Shown here: one piece after another, positions 18,514-27,178 of the stretch
How positions within the stretch are numbered: the first letter of the stretch is position 1
Layout of the letters: each line of letters starts with the position of its first letter
The notes under the pieces: model-generated
Seen by the model: the letters and a program-made list of their open reading frames with translations, nothing else
Told to the model about the DNA's origin: nothing
Databases searched by the model: none
Translations under genes and position numbers: made by a program
Assembly (NCBI GenBank): GCA_900468535.1
Contig: UBTY01000011.1
Location: 38,526 to 102,525 of the forward strand
Origin: Hyphomicrobiales bacterium
Lineage (GTDB): Bacteria; Pseudomonadota; Alphaproteobacteria; Rhizobiales; Rhizobiaceae
Reading direction: 5' to 3'
Length of the DNA stretch: 64,000 nt

Positions 18514-18543
18514 AAACCGGCCGCGCAGAGACGCAGCCGGTTT
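18514..18543 (-). terminator. rcdA terminator
   Basis: AAACCGGC (18514-18521) and GCCGGTTT (18536-18543) pair; on the minus strand the stem is followed by TTTTTTG. It shares 17 identical bases with the yebC terminator at 48.7 kb. Confidence 0.8.
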
Positions 18544-18566
18544 CATGAATACAATACCGAAGCGGC

Positions 18567-19082
18567 TCAGTTGTTGCCGAATGCCGTCTGCAGCAGGCTG
18601 AGCTGAGCCTGAACGCTGTTCTGGTTGTCAGGAACGATGGCAGCTTCCGCCGGACGATAGATTTCGCGGTCGAGCAGGGCTACACGGTTCTGCAGACGCA
18701 GCGAGCGTTCTATCAGGTCGCGGAAGGATTCCGGCAGATCGCCCCAGCCCGGAGCATTGCGGTCGACATTGAAGCCGTCGAGGCGAACCTTGTTCTTCTC
18801 GGCAAGCACCTGATCACGCGACATCTCGCCATTGTTGACGGCGCGCTGCAGAAGAAGCCACGAGGCCATCTGCATCAGGCGGGTGGTGAGGCGCATCGAC
18901 TCGGCTGCATAAAGAACCGACGCCATCCGCGGCAAGACTTTCGAAGCTGCGCGACCCTGACCATCGAGATAGGCGGCGGTTTCTTCAACCAGCGACATGC
19001 CTTCCGAATACAGCGTCTTGAACTGCGAGGATGCGGCAGCGCGGCCTGCAAAACTGATCGTGTTCAATCCAAGCTCTGACAT
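18567..19082 (-). CDS. rcdA: RcdA, DUF1465-family cell-cycle adaptor
   Basis: A 171-residue helical protein of family DUF1465, whose Caulobacter member RcdA helps deliver the cell-cycle regulator CtrA to ClpXP protease. Visible family traits are the N-terminal SFAGRAAASSQFKTLYSEGM, the central MRLTTRLMQMASWLLLQRAV helix and a disordered C-terminus. AGGGA lies eight bases before ATG 19082. Two full CtrA boxes lie in its upstream region, consistent with a feedback loop. Confidence 0.85.
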   Translation of the reverse strand: MSELGLNTISFAGRAAASSQFKTLYSEGMSLVEETAAYLDGQGRAASKVLPRMASVLYAAESMRLTTRLMQMASWLLLQRAVNNGEMSRDQVLAEKNKVRLDGFNVDRNAPGWGDLPESFRDLIERSLRLQNRVALLDREIYRPAEAAIVPDNQNSVQAQLSLLQTAFGNN

Positions 19083-19207
19083 TTAAATAGTCCCTGTTGC
19101 ACGCATCTACTTATGGTCAGGTAACGTCGACCAAAGCGAAAAAGTTTCCTTGGCCGGTCTTTATGCTTTTAAGATGGTAGCTTTAGCCGAATTGCGCAAG
19201 GCGTTTC

Positions 19208-19222
19208 TTAAGAAAGGGTTAA
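19208..19222. promoter_or_regulatory. CtrA box upstream of rcdA
   Basis: TTAA-GAAAGGG-TTAA matches the full alphaproteobacterial CtrA site. It lies 126 bases before the rcdA start. CtrA binding is inferred from the motif. Confidence 0.6.
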
Positions 19223-19261
19223 CTTCCACAGTTTCATGGAAACCGTCCCCAAGCGCAGTAA

Positions 19262-19289
19262 AAAAAAGAAGAGCCGCAAAGGCGGCTCT
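19262..19289 (-). terminator. Strong minus-strand terminator
   Basis: AGAGCCGC and GCGGCTCT form an 8-bp stem with a four-base loop, followed on the minus strand by TCTTTTTTT. It ends the candidate small RNA or a DUF1192 read-through transcript. Confidence 0.85.
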
Positions 19290-19372
19290 CAAGGTAAAAC
19301 AGGGAGAAAAATCAGACCAATTCACCGCTTGGAAAACTGTCTGAAATCCAGAGCAAGTCTGGATGGCTACAG
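19262..19372 (-). ncRNA. Candidate CtrA-linked small RNA
   Basis: On the minus strand a TATAAG (-10 candidate, 19384-19379) follows a CtrA box; from about 19372 the RNA would fold a first stem-loop (CTGT/ACAG enclosing ATCCAGA-CTTGC-TCTGGAT), run through a U/C-rich single strand (TTTTTCTCCCTG) and end at a strong terminator. About 110 bases. No known family recognised; it could instead be the tail of the DUF1192 transcript. Confidence 0.4.
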
Positions 19373-19388
19373 TAATACCTTATAAAGC

Positions 19389-19403
19389 TTAACGTCCCAT
19401 TAA
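19389..19403. promoter_or_regulatory. CtrA box heading the candidate small RNA
   Basis: TTAA-CGTCCCA-TTAA, the second full CtrA site in this intergenic region, sits directly upstream of a -10-like element on the minus strand. Confidence 0.6.
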
Positions 19404-19462
19404 GTCTGTGCCGAAGTAACACTTGCGCCGGCCCTATAATTGGTCGGTGCAGTAGCGCCGCA

Positions 19463-19654
19463 TCAGGACCGGAAGAGATTTTCTGCGGCTTGTCTTCCCG
19501 ACGCCTTGCGCGCCGCTTCCGCTTCGATGCGGACGATCTCAGCCTTCAGCAGCTCGATACGCGCTTTGAGCTCATCGACAGAGAGAAGAGACAGATCCAT
19601 GCCGATCTCGTGAGTCGGCTTTTTCAGCGGGCGTTCATCATCCGAGAAACTCAT
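19463..19654 (-). CDS. DUF1192 family small protein
   Basis: A 63-residue protein with the DUF1192 pattern LSLLSVDELKARIELLKAEI followed by a charged helix, likely a short coiled coil. GGAGGA lies about seven bases before ATG 19654. Function unknown; the family is restricted to alphaproteobacteria. It follows the MFS gene, 24 bases downstream in the same direction. Confidence 0.88.
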   Translation of the reverse strand: MSFSDDERPLKKPTHEIGMDLSLLSVDELKARIELLKAEIVRIEAEAARKASGRQAAENLFRS

Positions 19655-19678
19655 ACGCAATCCTCCTCCGTGCTTGCC

Positions 19679-20959
19679 TCAGTTGAACTTTACCGCAGGT
19701 TCGCCCGTTTCGGGAGCCTTGTTGGGTCCGCGATCGGCCAGCGACATGCTTTCCGGCGTCAAGGTCTGGGAGGTGGCGGTCGGGATGGTCGTGTAGGCAT
19801 CGCGGTTGGCCGCGGGAATGGCCGGGCGCATGCGGCTGCGGAGAATGGCGTAAGCGGTAATCAGTACATGCGCGATAGCGGTGACCAGGAACAAGGCGTG
19901 CGGATTGATCATCGACATCACGGGGCCGCTGATCGTTGGGCCGATGATCGTTCCGATGCCGTAGAGGAGCAGCAGGCCGCCCGAGACCTTCACGAAATCT
20001 TCCGACGAGGCATAGTCGTTCGCGTGTGCCACGGCGATCGGGTAGAGCGTGTTGGCGACCGCGCCGTAGAGGACGACGAGGCCGATGATGAAGACTGGCG
20101 ATGAGGGGTGCAGAACCGCGAGAAGCAGGCCGGCGAAGGCAGCGATGGCCGACATGGCTGCCAGCACGTAACGGCGGTCGATCCGATCGGAAAGACGGCC
20201 AGCCGGCAGCTGCATCAGCGCGCCGGCGAAAATGGTGGCGCTCATCATGATGGCGATGCTGGTGTCGGAGAGGCCGGCACCGGCGCCGAAGACGGCGCCA
20301 AGCGTACCGTATGCACCGTTGGCGATGCCGACCAGGAGAATGCCGAAGCAGGAGACCGGGGAATTGCGGTAGAGCGCGGGCAGGTCGAGCTTGACTGCCT
20401 TCAGTGGCTGCGGGGAGGCGGCGTTCGAAAGGGTCGTCGGCAGCATGGCGATGCAGTAGAAGATGCCGCAGATCATGAAGAGGACAGGCGTTCGCACGTC
20501 TTCCAGCGGTATCATCATCTGGCCGGCCATGACGCCGAAGAGCGTGATGGCGATATAGAGCGAGAAGATCGCGCCACGGCTTTCGTTGGTCGCGCGTTCG
20601 TTCAGCCAGCTCTCGATGATCATCGACGTGCCGGCGGTCGCAAAGCCGGTCACAGCGCGCAGCAGCACCCACCACACCGGGTGGATGATGATGCCGCTCA
20701 CAAGCGCAATGATCGCAATGATCGAAATGAAGCCGGAAAAGGCGCGCACATGGCCGACACGGCGCACCAGTTTCGGGGCGACAAGGCAGCCGATGACGAA
20801 GCCTGCCGCCCAGGATGTGCCGAGAAGGCCGAGCGTCGTCGTCGCATAACCTTCGAGGTTGCCGCGTACGGGAAGTAGGATGCCCTGCAGGCCGTTGCCC
20901 ATGAAGAGAAAGAGCGTGCCGAAGAGAAGTGCGGCGACGGACAGCAGATTTCTTTTCAT
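19679..20959 (-). CDS. Major facilitator superfamily transporter (YcaD-like)
   Basis: A 426-residue permease with about 12 hydrophobic segments and the loop motif GRLSDRIDRRYVL between TM8 and TM9 (N-terminal equivalent APKLVRRVGHVRAF). The MIIESWLNERA segment is typical of the YcaD/YfkF-like MFS group. A 45-residue Pro/Thr-rich tail is cytoplasmic. I start at ATG 20959 (MKRNLLSVAALLFG); the longer frame has no support. Substrate unknown. Confidence 0.88.
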   Translation of the reverse strand: MKRNLLSVAALLFGTLFLFMGNGLQGILLPVRGNLEGYATTTLGLLGTSWAAGFVIGCLVAPKLVRRVGHVRAFSGFISIIAIIALVSGIIIHPVWWVLLRAVTGFATAGTSMIIESWLNERATNESRGAIFSLYIAITLFGVMAGQMMIPLEDVRTPVLFMICGIFYCIAMLPTTLSNAASPQPLKAVKLDLPALYRNSPVSCFGILLVGIANGAYGTLGAVFGAGAGLSDTSIAIMMSATIFAGALMQLPAGRLSDRIDRRYVLAAMSAIAAFAGLLLAVLHPSSPVFIIGLVVLYGAVANTLYPIAVAHANDYASSEDFVKVSGGLLLLYGIGTIIGPTISGPVMSMINPHALFLVTAIAHVLITAYAILRSRMRPAIPAANRDAYTTIPTATSQTLTPESMSLADRGPNKAPETGEPAVKFN

Positions 20960-21131
20960 ATACCCAGACTCTATGAGTTGATTGTCAAAAGACATATGGC
21001 GGCATGCGTTGCCGCCCAGTCTCGAGATTATTGATTGTGCCCCCAAATGCCTTTACGGCATGAATAAATGCAGTCGTGACGCGAAAAAATGTCCGTCCTG
21101 TGACATTAAGAAGAGATGGAAAAATAAAGAC

Positions 21132-21296
21132 ATGACGAAGCTGATCGCTCTGCTGCTCATCCTGGCAATGGCGATTCAGCTGATCAAGCCGCTGGGTGTT
21201 CCGGGGCTGCGGCGGCGCATGGATTTCTGGAGGATCGCGCTGATCGCTTTTGCAATCTGGGCGATCGCCCTGCTCGGCCGGGACCTGTTCGTCTAG
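21132..21296 (+). CDS. Small two-helix membrane protein
   Basis: A 54-residue frame with two hydrophobic segments (4-18 and 33-48) separated by a basic loop GLRRRMDFWR. The composition looks coding, but the ribosome site is weak (GATGGAAAAA). Its stop overlaps the convergent PhzF gene by four bases. No family recognised. Confidence 0.55.
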   Translation: MTKLIALLLILAMAIQLIKPLGVPGLRRRMDFWRIALIAFAIWAIALLGRDLFV

Positions 21297-22210
21297 TAGG
21301 TGATTTCGCCGCGCATAACTGGTGCGCAGCTGCCCGAGATGGTCACCTCTGTCACCACGCCGTCCACCTTGATGGCGTCGATGCCGATGATACTGCGACG
21401 CCCCATTTCAACGCCTTGCTCGATGGTCAGGGAAACCTTCATGTTCGTCTCCGGCTCCAGGGACAAGAGGTAAGCGCCAAGGGCGGCAGATGCGCTGCCT
21501 GTCGCCGGATCCTCGGGGACGTTGTCGAGCGGCGCAAACATCCGCGCGCGGATCGCCCACGGATCATCATCAGAGCGGACATAGACGAACAGCGAGAAGT
21601 CATGATTGCCCTCGGCGGTCGGCGCGGCCGCGTCCTGGAAATAGGCAAGGTTCGGACGGGCGCGACCGAGGGCGTCGAGGTCCGCAAGTTCGGCAAGGAC
21701 GAAGCTCAGGCCAACCGATGCCACCACCGGTGCGTGATTGGCGAGGCGGATATTCTCAGGTTCGATCGCGATGCAACGGGCAACGGTTTCCTTGGCTATC
21801 GCGTTGCCGATCGCAAGCGGCTTCGGCGCGCGAATGGCGGCGGAAAGTACCTTGTCGCCGTCACGCTTCAGATCGACGTTGACGATGCCGGCCTTCTCTT
21901 CAAAGCGGAGGCGATCGCCGACCGGACGCCCGAAGACCTCGCCCTGTTGGCCTAGCACATAGGCCGTTCCGACATTGGGGTGTCCGGCGAAGGGCACTTC
22001 CATTGTCGGCGTGAAGATGCGGACGCAGGCTGTGTTTGCCGGGTCTTCCGGCGGCAGCACGAAGGTAACCTCGGAGTAACCGAATTCGGCGGCGATGTTC
22101 TGCATATCCGCGTCGCTCAGCCCGCGGGCATCAGTCATCACGGCCAGCGGATTGCCTTCGAAGCGGGTGGTGGTGAAGACATCGACGGTGGTGAAGGCGA
22201 CGGTTTTCAT
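21293..22210 (-). CDS. PhzF-family isomerase-like protein
   Basis: A 305-residue member of the PhzF/diaminopimelate-epimerase-fold family. The signature parts are [16 protein letters not shown] at the start, [11 protein letters not shown] near 77, the catalytic-type Glu in FGYSEVTFV, and [17 protein letters not shown] near 234. GGAG precedes the ATG. The reaction is unknown; nothing nearby suggests phenazine synthesis. Confidence 0.9.
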   Translation of the reverse strand: MKTVAFTTVDVFTTTRFEGNPLAVMTDARGLSDADMQNIAAEFGYSEVTFVLPPEDPANTACVRIFTPTMEVPFAGHPNVGTAYVLGQQGEVFGRPVGDRLRFEEKAGIVNVDLKRDGDKVLSAAIRAPKPLAIGNAIAKETVARCIAIEPENIRLANHAPVVASVGLSFVLAELADLDALGRARPNLAYFQDAAAPTAEGNHDFSLFVYVRSDDDPWAIRARMFAPLDNVPEDPATGSASAALGAYLLSLEPETNMKVSLTIEQGVEMGRRSIIGIDAIKVDGVVTEVTISGSCAPVMRGEITY

Positions 22211-22487
22211 GGGGTCTCCGGCAGGGTGCTACGATGCCATACTGGCGCGTGGCGGCGCCCGCCGATAGGCGCAAATTTGTGCCGGTGACAATCTTCGGGT
22301 GTTTTCCGAACGGTCGGAAGTGACGCTGGTACGCGGTCGCTAGCCGGCCTTCGACTGGTCTGCAACTAATTGATTTTTCACGCGCGATCAGATCCTCGGC
22401 ACGAGGCCGAGGACGATGTCAGGGTTAAGGCCTGTATTTGTCAGCACCGTTTCGAAGCGGTCCCGACTCTGCCGTTGCCTTGACGTA
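22211..22487. other. Spacer with a hairpin and a possible gene remnant
   Basis: An 8-bp stem TCCTCGGC/GCCGAGGA (22393-22413) lies inside a minus-strand stretch (about 22393-22455) that translates as FETVLTNTGLNPDIVLGL and ends in TGA, without any plausible start. It may be the tail of a decayed gene. Otherwise nothing is seen. Confidence 0.35.
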
Positions 22488-23384
22488 TCAGGCCTTGTTG
22501 ACGCTGGCGGCGTAGATCTCGTTGATCGTTTCGGCCAGGCTGGCTTGAAACTCTGCATCGCTCATGGTGACGCGCAGGTTTTCCGTCAGTGCGCGCGAGA
22601 AGCTTGCGATCATGCCATGGTTGTGGCTGAGCTTTTCGCAGGCATCGGCGCGGCTGTAGCCGCCGGAAAGGGCGACGACACGCACGACCGATTTGTGGGC
22701 AATCAGAGGCGCGTACTGGTCGGCGACCGTCGGGATCGTCAGTTTCAGCACCACGGCTTCCCCTGCCGGAAGCAGGTCGAGCTGCTTTGCGATCTCGTCG
22801 CGAAGAATGTCCTCCGCCTCGGTCTTCGTCGGGCTCTTGATTGACACTTCAGGCTCGACGATCGGGACGAGGCCGTTGCCGATGATCTGGCGTGCCACCT
22901 CGAATTGCTGCTTTACGACGGCGGCAATGCCGGTTCTGTCGGCGTTCGCGATTACCGAGCGCATCTTGGTGCCGAAAATTCCCTTGTTGCGGCCGCGCGC
23001 GAGGAGCGTGTCCAGATCAGGCATCGGCTTCAGCAGCTGTACGCCGTTCTCTTCAGGGAGGAGACCCTTGTCGACCTTGAGAAGCGGCACGACGCCTCGC
23101 TTTTCCCACAGATAGGAGGGAACCGGCTGACCATCGACATCACCATCCATGGTGCGCTCGAACAGGATGGCGGCGATGATCTTTTCGCCCGTGAAGGCGG
23201 GCGCGCTCATGATGCGGACGCGCATGGCGTGCATCAGGCGGAACATTTCCTCGTCACCCTGGTAGTCAGTGTCGGGAATGCCATACAGGCGCAACGCTCC
23301 GGGTGTCGAACCACCGCTCTGATCCAGCGCTGCAATGAATCCTGGCGCCGAGCTGATCTTGTTCAACATCTTCGCGTCCACCAT
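22488..23384 (-). CDS. fba: Fructose-bisphosphate aldolase, class I
   Basis: A 298-residue Schiff-base aldolase of the short bacterial class I type. It has AALDQSGGSTPGAL near 19, LKVDKG, EPEVSI and LKLTIPT segments holding the acidic and lysine active-site residues, and VALSGGYSR near 243. It cleaves fructose 1,6-bisphosphate. AAGGAG precedes ATG 23384. It follows pgk in the same direction but behind a strong terminator, so it probably has its own promoter. Confidence 0.93.
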   Translation of the reverse strand: MVDAKMLNKISSAPGFIAALDQSGGSTPGALRLYGIPDTDYQGDEEMFRLMHAMRVRIMSAPAFTGEKIIAAILFERTMDGDVDGQPVPSYLWEKRGVVPLLKVDKGLLPEENGVQLLKPMPDLDTLLARGRNKGIFGTKMRSVIANADRTGIAAVVKQQFEVARQIIGNGLVPIVEPEVSIKSPTKTEAEDILRDEIAKQLDLLPAGEAVVLKLTIPTVADQYAPLIAHKSVVRVVALSGGYSRADACEKLSHNHGMIASFSRALTENLRVTMSDAEFQASLAETINEIYAASVNKA

Positions 23385-23458
23385 AGTTCACTCCTTCCCT
23401 CAAACCGTCGCATCGCGCACGGATTTTCTTCTGTTTCAAAACCGATCGGCAGTATTCA

Positions 23459-23480
23459 ATCGATCAATCAGTAGATCGAT
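23459..23480. promoter_or_regulatory. Dyad ahead of fba
   Basis: ATCGATC and GATCGAT, separated by eight bases, lie 75 bases before the fba ATG. A possible operator. Confidence 0.35.
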
Positions 23481-23595
23481 ATGCAGCAGGACGTTCAATC
23501 GTATCATGCTCTTCACATCGCGAAAAAAACTGCGTTTTGATCAATATAGGTCGCCGATAACAGAAGTTTATGGGTGGGAAAACGGCAGCAAAATT

Positions 23596-23630
23596 GTTTG
23601 AAACGTTTGAATTTTTTCTAATCGTTTGAA
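23596..23630. promoter_or_regulatory. GTTTGAA repeats / LacI-type operator-like sites
   Basis: GTTTGAA occurs at 23596, 23605 and 23624. Overlapping them are two CG-centred elements, AAACGTTT (23601-23608) and AATCGTTT (23620-23627), 19 bases apart, the shape of LacI/GalR-family sites. A central-carbon regulator such as PckR is a guess. Confidence 0.4.
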
Positions 23631-23655
23631 AGTTTGGGCTTATGTACGCCCCATG

Positions 23656-23689
23656 AGCAAAAGACCGCGGCGCTTTCGCGCCGCGGTCT
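23656..23689 (-). terminator. pgk terminator
   Basis: A perfect 12-bp stem AGACCGCGGCGC with a four-base loop, followed on the minus strand by TTTTGC, lies 37 bases after the pgk stop. Confidence 0.88.
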
Positions 23690-23726
23690 ATCTCCATGTA
23701 AAATTTGCTGAATTCGGTCGGCCGAA

Positions 23727-24929
23727 TTACTTGGTCTTGTGGAGAACGGCCACGCCCGGCAGGACTTTGCCTTCCATCCATTCCAGGAAAGCACCGCCAG
23801 CCGTCGATACGTAGCTGAAATCATCGGCCACGCCGGCGTGGTTCAGCGCCGAGACGGTGTCGCCGCCGCCGGCGACCGAGGTGAGCTTGCCGGCCTTGGT
23901 GCGCTCTGCAGCGTACTTCGCCGCTGCGACGGTTGCCTTGTCGAAGGGTGCGATTTCGAAGGCGCCGAGCGGGCCGTTCCAGACGAGCGTGTTGGCGCGC
24001 TCGATCCAGGCCTTGATCGCTTCGACCGACTTCGGGCCGACGTCGAGGATCATGGCATCATCGGGGATCGCGTCGATCGGCACGATCTCGTTCTCGGCAT
24101 TTGCCTTGAACTCGCGGGCGACGACGCCGTCTTCCGGGAGAATGATGGCGCAGCCAGCCGTGGCGGCTTCGATCATGATCTGCTTGGCGGTTTCAGCGAG
24201 GTCGTGCTCGCAGAGCGACTTGCCGACATTGGTACCGCGTGCGGCAATGAAAGTGTTGGCCATGCCGCCACCGATGACGAGCGCATCGACCTTCTTCACA
24301 AGGTTCATCAGCAGGTCGATCTTGGTCGAAACCTTGGCGCCACCGACGATGGCAACGACCGGCCGTGCCGGATTGCCGAGGCCGCTTTCCAGCGCTTCCA
24401 GCTCGGCTTGCATGGTACGGCCCGCATAGGCTGGCAGATGATGGGCGAGACCTTCCGTCGACGCATGGGCACGGTGCGCAGCGGAGAAGGCGTCGTTGAC
24501 GTAGAGATCGCCGTTGGCGGCCAACGCCTTGACGAAATCGGGCTCGTTCTTTTCCTCGCCCTTGTGGAAACGGGTGTTTTCAAGAAGCAGGATGTCGCCG
24601 TTCTTCATCGAGGCGACGGCTGCGGCTGCTGCATCGCCAACGGCATTGCTCGTCGTTGCGACAGGATGGTCGAGAACGGCTTCGACGGACGGAGCGATCA
24701 GCGACAGCGAGAGATCCGGCGACGGGCCATCCTTCGGGCGGCCGAAGTGCGCGAGCAGGATGACTTTTGCACCCTTCTTGGAGAGTTCGAGGATCGTCGG
24801 GGCAACACGCTCGATGCGCGTCGTGTCGGTCACTTTGCCGTCTTTGACCGGGACGTTGAGGTCAACGCGAACGAGAACGCGCTTGCCGGCAATATCGTTG
24901 AGGTCGTCGAGGGTCTTGAAGGAAGGCAT
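23727..24929 (-). CDS. pgk: Phosphoglycerate kinase
   Basis: A 400-residue PGK. Substrate-binding VRVDLNVPV near 22, HFGRP near 62, the GGAKVSTK and GGGMANTF nucleotide-side segments and [10 protein letters not shown] near 352 are all present. It makes ATP from 1,3-bisphosphoglycerate. It lies between the antiporter gene and fba, with gap and tkt upstream, all on the minus strand, forming a loose glycolytic cluster rather than one operon. Confidence 0.97.
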   Translation of the reverse strand: MPSFKTLDDLNDIAGKRVLVRVDLNVPVKDGKVTDTTRIERVAPTILELSKKGAKVILLAHFGRPKDGPSPDLSLSLIAPSVEAVLDHPVATTSNAVGDAAAAAVASMKNGDILLLENTRFHKGEEKNEPDFVKALAANGDLYVNDAFSAAHRAHASTEGLAHHLPAYAGRTMQAELEALESGLGNPARPVVAIVGGAKVSTKIDLLMNLVKKVDALVIGGGMANTFIAARGTNVGKSLCEHDLAETAKQIMIEAATAGCAIILPEDGVVAREFKANAENEIVPIDAIPDDAMILDVGPKSVEAIKAWIERANTLVWNGPLGAFEIAPFDKATVAAAKYAAERTKAGKLTSVAGGGDTVSALNHAGVADDFSYVSTAGGAFLEWMEGKVLPGVAVLHKTK

Positions 24930-24999
24930 GGAGAAGTCCGTTCGTTATTGCCCAAAAGATGCGGGGACCATAGCAAGGATGACTGGAGACGCAAGGCGG

Positions 25000-26850
25000 T
25001 CAGTGCGGGTTTTCATCGCCCTTGGCATGCGCTGCCGCGGCTGCCGCTTCACGATCCCTGCGGCCCCTCAAACGCTCGCGAAGACGGTCCATCAGGTCGC
25101 GCAGATTGAGGAAGATCGGCAGGGTCGTGGCGGGTTCGACAGCCTCGAGCGACATGCCGACCGACGTGACGTGATCCTGATCGTCGAGATCCCGGACGAT
25201 GAGGATGATCGAGCCGAGGCGGACGCGATCGGCATACTCGGTCTTGCCGCCCAGACGATGCTTCATGAGCTCTGCGATCGTCAGTCCCTTTTCGGATTCG
25301 TTCAGCAGGCCCGGACCATAGGCGGCGTCGAGATCTGCCGCGGGGCGGGCCGGCGACAGCGCGAAGGCGCCGAAGAAATCGGCATCGTCTTCATCGACCG
25401 GAACGCGGCTTGCGAAGAGCTTGTCGAGCAGACGGGAGTAGGAGGGAACAACGAAGAGATAGACGAGATCGTTTTCGCGAAGCCGGCCGGCGTACTGGTA
25501 GCGCATCGACTTGCCGTCGCGGATGACGAGGGAAGGGGTCGCCCAGCGCGGGATGCGCTCGCCGCGCAGCACCGGGCTATCCTTGACGACGCGGTAGGAG
25601 AGGAGTTCGTGGTTGGCGGCGCCCGGCAGATCGACCTCCACCTTGTCGACCGCGCCGATGCGCGGCGGAATGATCAGGCCGAGCTTCTTGGCGACAGGCT
25701 TGATGGTCCAACCCTGCACGAGAAGCGAGACGAGCACGATGATGAAGGCGGTGTTGAAGTAGACCTGGCCGTTCTCCAGCCCGCCGAGGATCGGCATGAT
25801 GGCAAGCAGGATGGAGACGGCGCCGCGCAGGCCAACCCAGGCGACGAAGCCGATTTCCTGCTGCGTGTAGTCGAAGGGCAGCAGCGACAGCCAGATCGCC
25901 AGCGGACGGGCGATGAAGATCAGGAACAGGGCCAGAAGCACGGCGGGGATGGCGATCTCACCGAATTGCGAGGGCGTGGCGAGCAGGCCGAGCACCAGGA
26001 ACATGATGATCTGCGCCAGCCAGGTCATGCCATCCTGGAAGCGCTTGATCGAGGCATAGCCGGGTAGCTTGCGGTTTCCGGCGTAGATGCCGGCGACATA
26101 GACCGCGAGGAAGCCGCTCCCGCCGACGGCGCCGGTAAAGGAGAAGACCAGCAGCGCCAGCGCCAGCACGAAGATCGGCGTCAGGCCGCGATCCGTCTCC
26201 AGGCGGCCTACGATCAGCACGATCATCATTCCGCCGAGAAGGCCGAGGATGACGCCGAGGCCCATCTGCTGGACGAACATGGCGAGCATGCCGACATTGA
26301 TGCCGTGATAGCGTTCGCCCGATGCCAGAACCTCGACGAGCGCGATGGTCAGGAAGATCGCCATCGGGTCGTTGGTGCCGGATTCGACTTCCAGCGTCGA
26401 GCGCACCTTGTCGCGGATATTGATGCCGCCAATGCGCAGCAGGAAGAAGACGGCGGCTGCGTCGGTGGAGGCGACGATGGAGCCGAGCAGCATGCCTTCG
26501 AGCCAGGTGAAGTGGAGCAGCCACATGGCGGCGACTGCAAACAATGCCGCGGTCATCAGCACGCCGACGGAGGCGAGCGTGATCGACGGGACGGCGGCGA
26601 GCTTGAAGGCCTGGACCGGCGTGCCGAAGCCGGAATCGAAGAGGATGATGGCGAGCGCGATCGAGCCGAGGATGTAGGCAAGGTAGTTGTTGGTGAATTC
26701 AATGCCGAGGCCATCGCTGCCGGCGAGCAGGCCAATGCCGAGGAAGAGGAGCAGCAGGGGGGCGCCGAAACGGAAGGCGAGCAGACTGGAGAAGGCGGCC
26801 AGAAGCACAAGCGCCGTCGAGACGAGTACGACGATATAGAATGCTTCCAT
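25000..26850 (-). CDS. Potassium/proton antiporter, CPA1 family (CvrA/NhaP2-like)
   Basis: A 616-residue transporter: 12-13 hydrophobic segments (about 1-395), with the ion-site ASTDAAAVFFLL near 127 and SGTNDPMAIFL near 157 containing the conserved acidic residues. The cytoplasmic half has a TrkA-C-like domain (about 400-480) and a CorC/HlyC-like domain (about 500-590), as in CvrA/NhaP2. It would expel K+ (or Na+) for protons and protect against salt or pH stress. Confidence 0.9.
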   Translation of the reverse strand: MEAFYIVVLVSTALVLLAAFSSLLAFRFGAPLLLLFLGIGLLAGSDGLGIEFTNNYLAYILGSIALAIILFDSGFGTPVQAFKLAAVPSITLASVGVLMTAALFAVAAMWLLHFTWLEGMLLGSIVASTDAAAVFFLLRIGGINIRDKVRSTLEVESGTNDPMAIFLTIALVEVLASGERYHGINVGMLAMFVQQMGLGVILGLLGGMMIVLIVGRLETDRGLTPIFVLALALLVFSFTGAVGGSGFLAVYVAGIYAGNRKLPGYASIKRFQDGMTWLAQIIMFLVLGLLATPSQFGEIAIPAVLLALFLIFIARPLAIWLSLLPFDYTQQEIGFVAWVGLRGAVSILLAIMPILGGLENGQVYFNTAFIIVLVSLLVQGWTIKPVAKKLGLIIPPRIGAVDKVEVDLPGAANHELLSYRVVKDSPVLRGERIPRWATPSLVIRDGKSMRYQYAGRLRENDLVYLFVVPSYSRLLDKLFASRVPVDEDDADFFGAFALSPARPAADLDAAYGPGLLNESEKGLTIAELMKHRLGGKTEYADRVRLGSIILIVRDLDDQDHVTSVGMSLEAVEPATTLPIFLNLRDLMDRLRERLRGRRDREAAAAAAHAKGDENPH

Positions 26851-27178
26851 GACGATCCCCTATGCAAAATACCGCGCCCGCTAAACCGCCTCCCGCCGAT
26901 TGCAGTCGCGTCCTAAAAAACGTCTCGTGTCGCTCCTGATCGGGATCCGATCTCGCCATTAAACGGCAAGATCAACGCGAAGGACAGACCAAAAGGGCTA
27001 CCCTGCGCTTCTGCGGCGTCATGCTGCTGAGTGGTCTGCCGAGAATGGCAAATCGGAAGAACGGGTCGGGGGCGAACCGTCTCAAAGTGTAAATCGAAAT
27101 CGGGCGAGAGCAGGGCAAAACATGCTGCCCTGTCTTTTTCTTGCACATTGTTTGCGCGGCGGCGAGGGCGTTTAAGTC
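26851..27178. other. Intergenic region with a plus-strand terminator
   Basis: A 328-base stretch lacking a convincing gene. A weak frame on the minus strand (26913-27146) has unusual composition and is not called. A plus-strand terminator lies at 27111-27139 with no plus-strand gene before it. Confidence 0.5.
27111..27139 (+). terminator. Orphan plus-strand terminator
   Basis: CAGGGCA and TGCCCTG form a 7-bp stem followed by TCTTTTT on the plus strand. No gene on that strand precedes it, so it may end a small RNA. Confidence 0.5.

Larger units (their letters stand above)
19083..19462. other. rcdA-DUF1192 intergenic region with CtrA boxes
   Basis: This 380-base region has no convincing protein gene. 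It holds two TTAA-N7-TTAA boxes (19208-19222, 19389-19403), a 7-bp hairpin (19346-19364) and a strong minus-strand terminator (19262-19289), which together suggest a small RNA. Confidence 0.7.
23385..23661. other. fba control region
   Basis: About 280 AT-rich bases without a gene. They carry a 7-bp dyad (23459-23480), three GTTTGAA repeats (23596-23630) and LacI-like CG-centred dyads, all described separately. Confidence 0.6.

Noticed and set aside
19150..19344. 64-residue basic frame on the plus strand
   Set aside because: It runs across a CtrA box and a strong opposite-strand terminator, lacks a ribosome site and looks accidental.
26913..27146. 77-residue frame on the minus strand upstream of the antiporter
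   Set aside because: Odd composition, no ribosome site, and it includes the orphan terminator hairpin.
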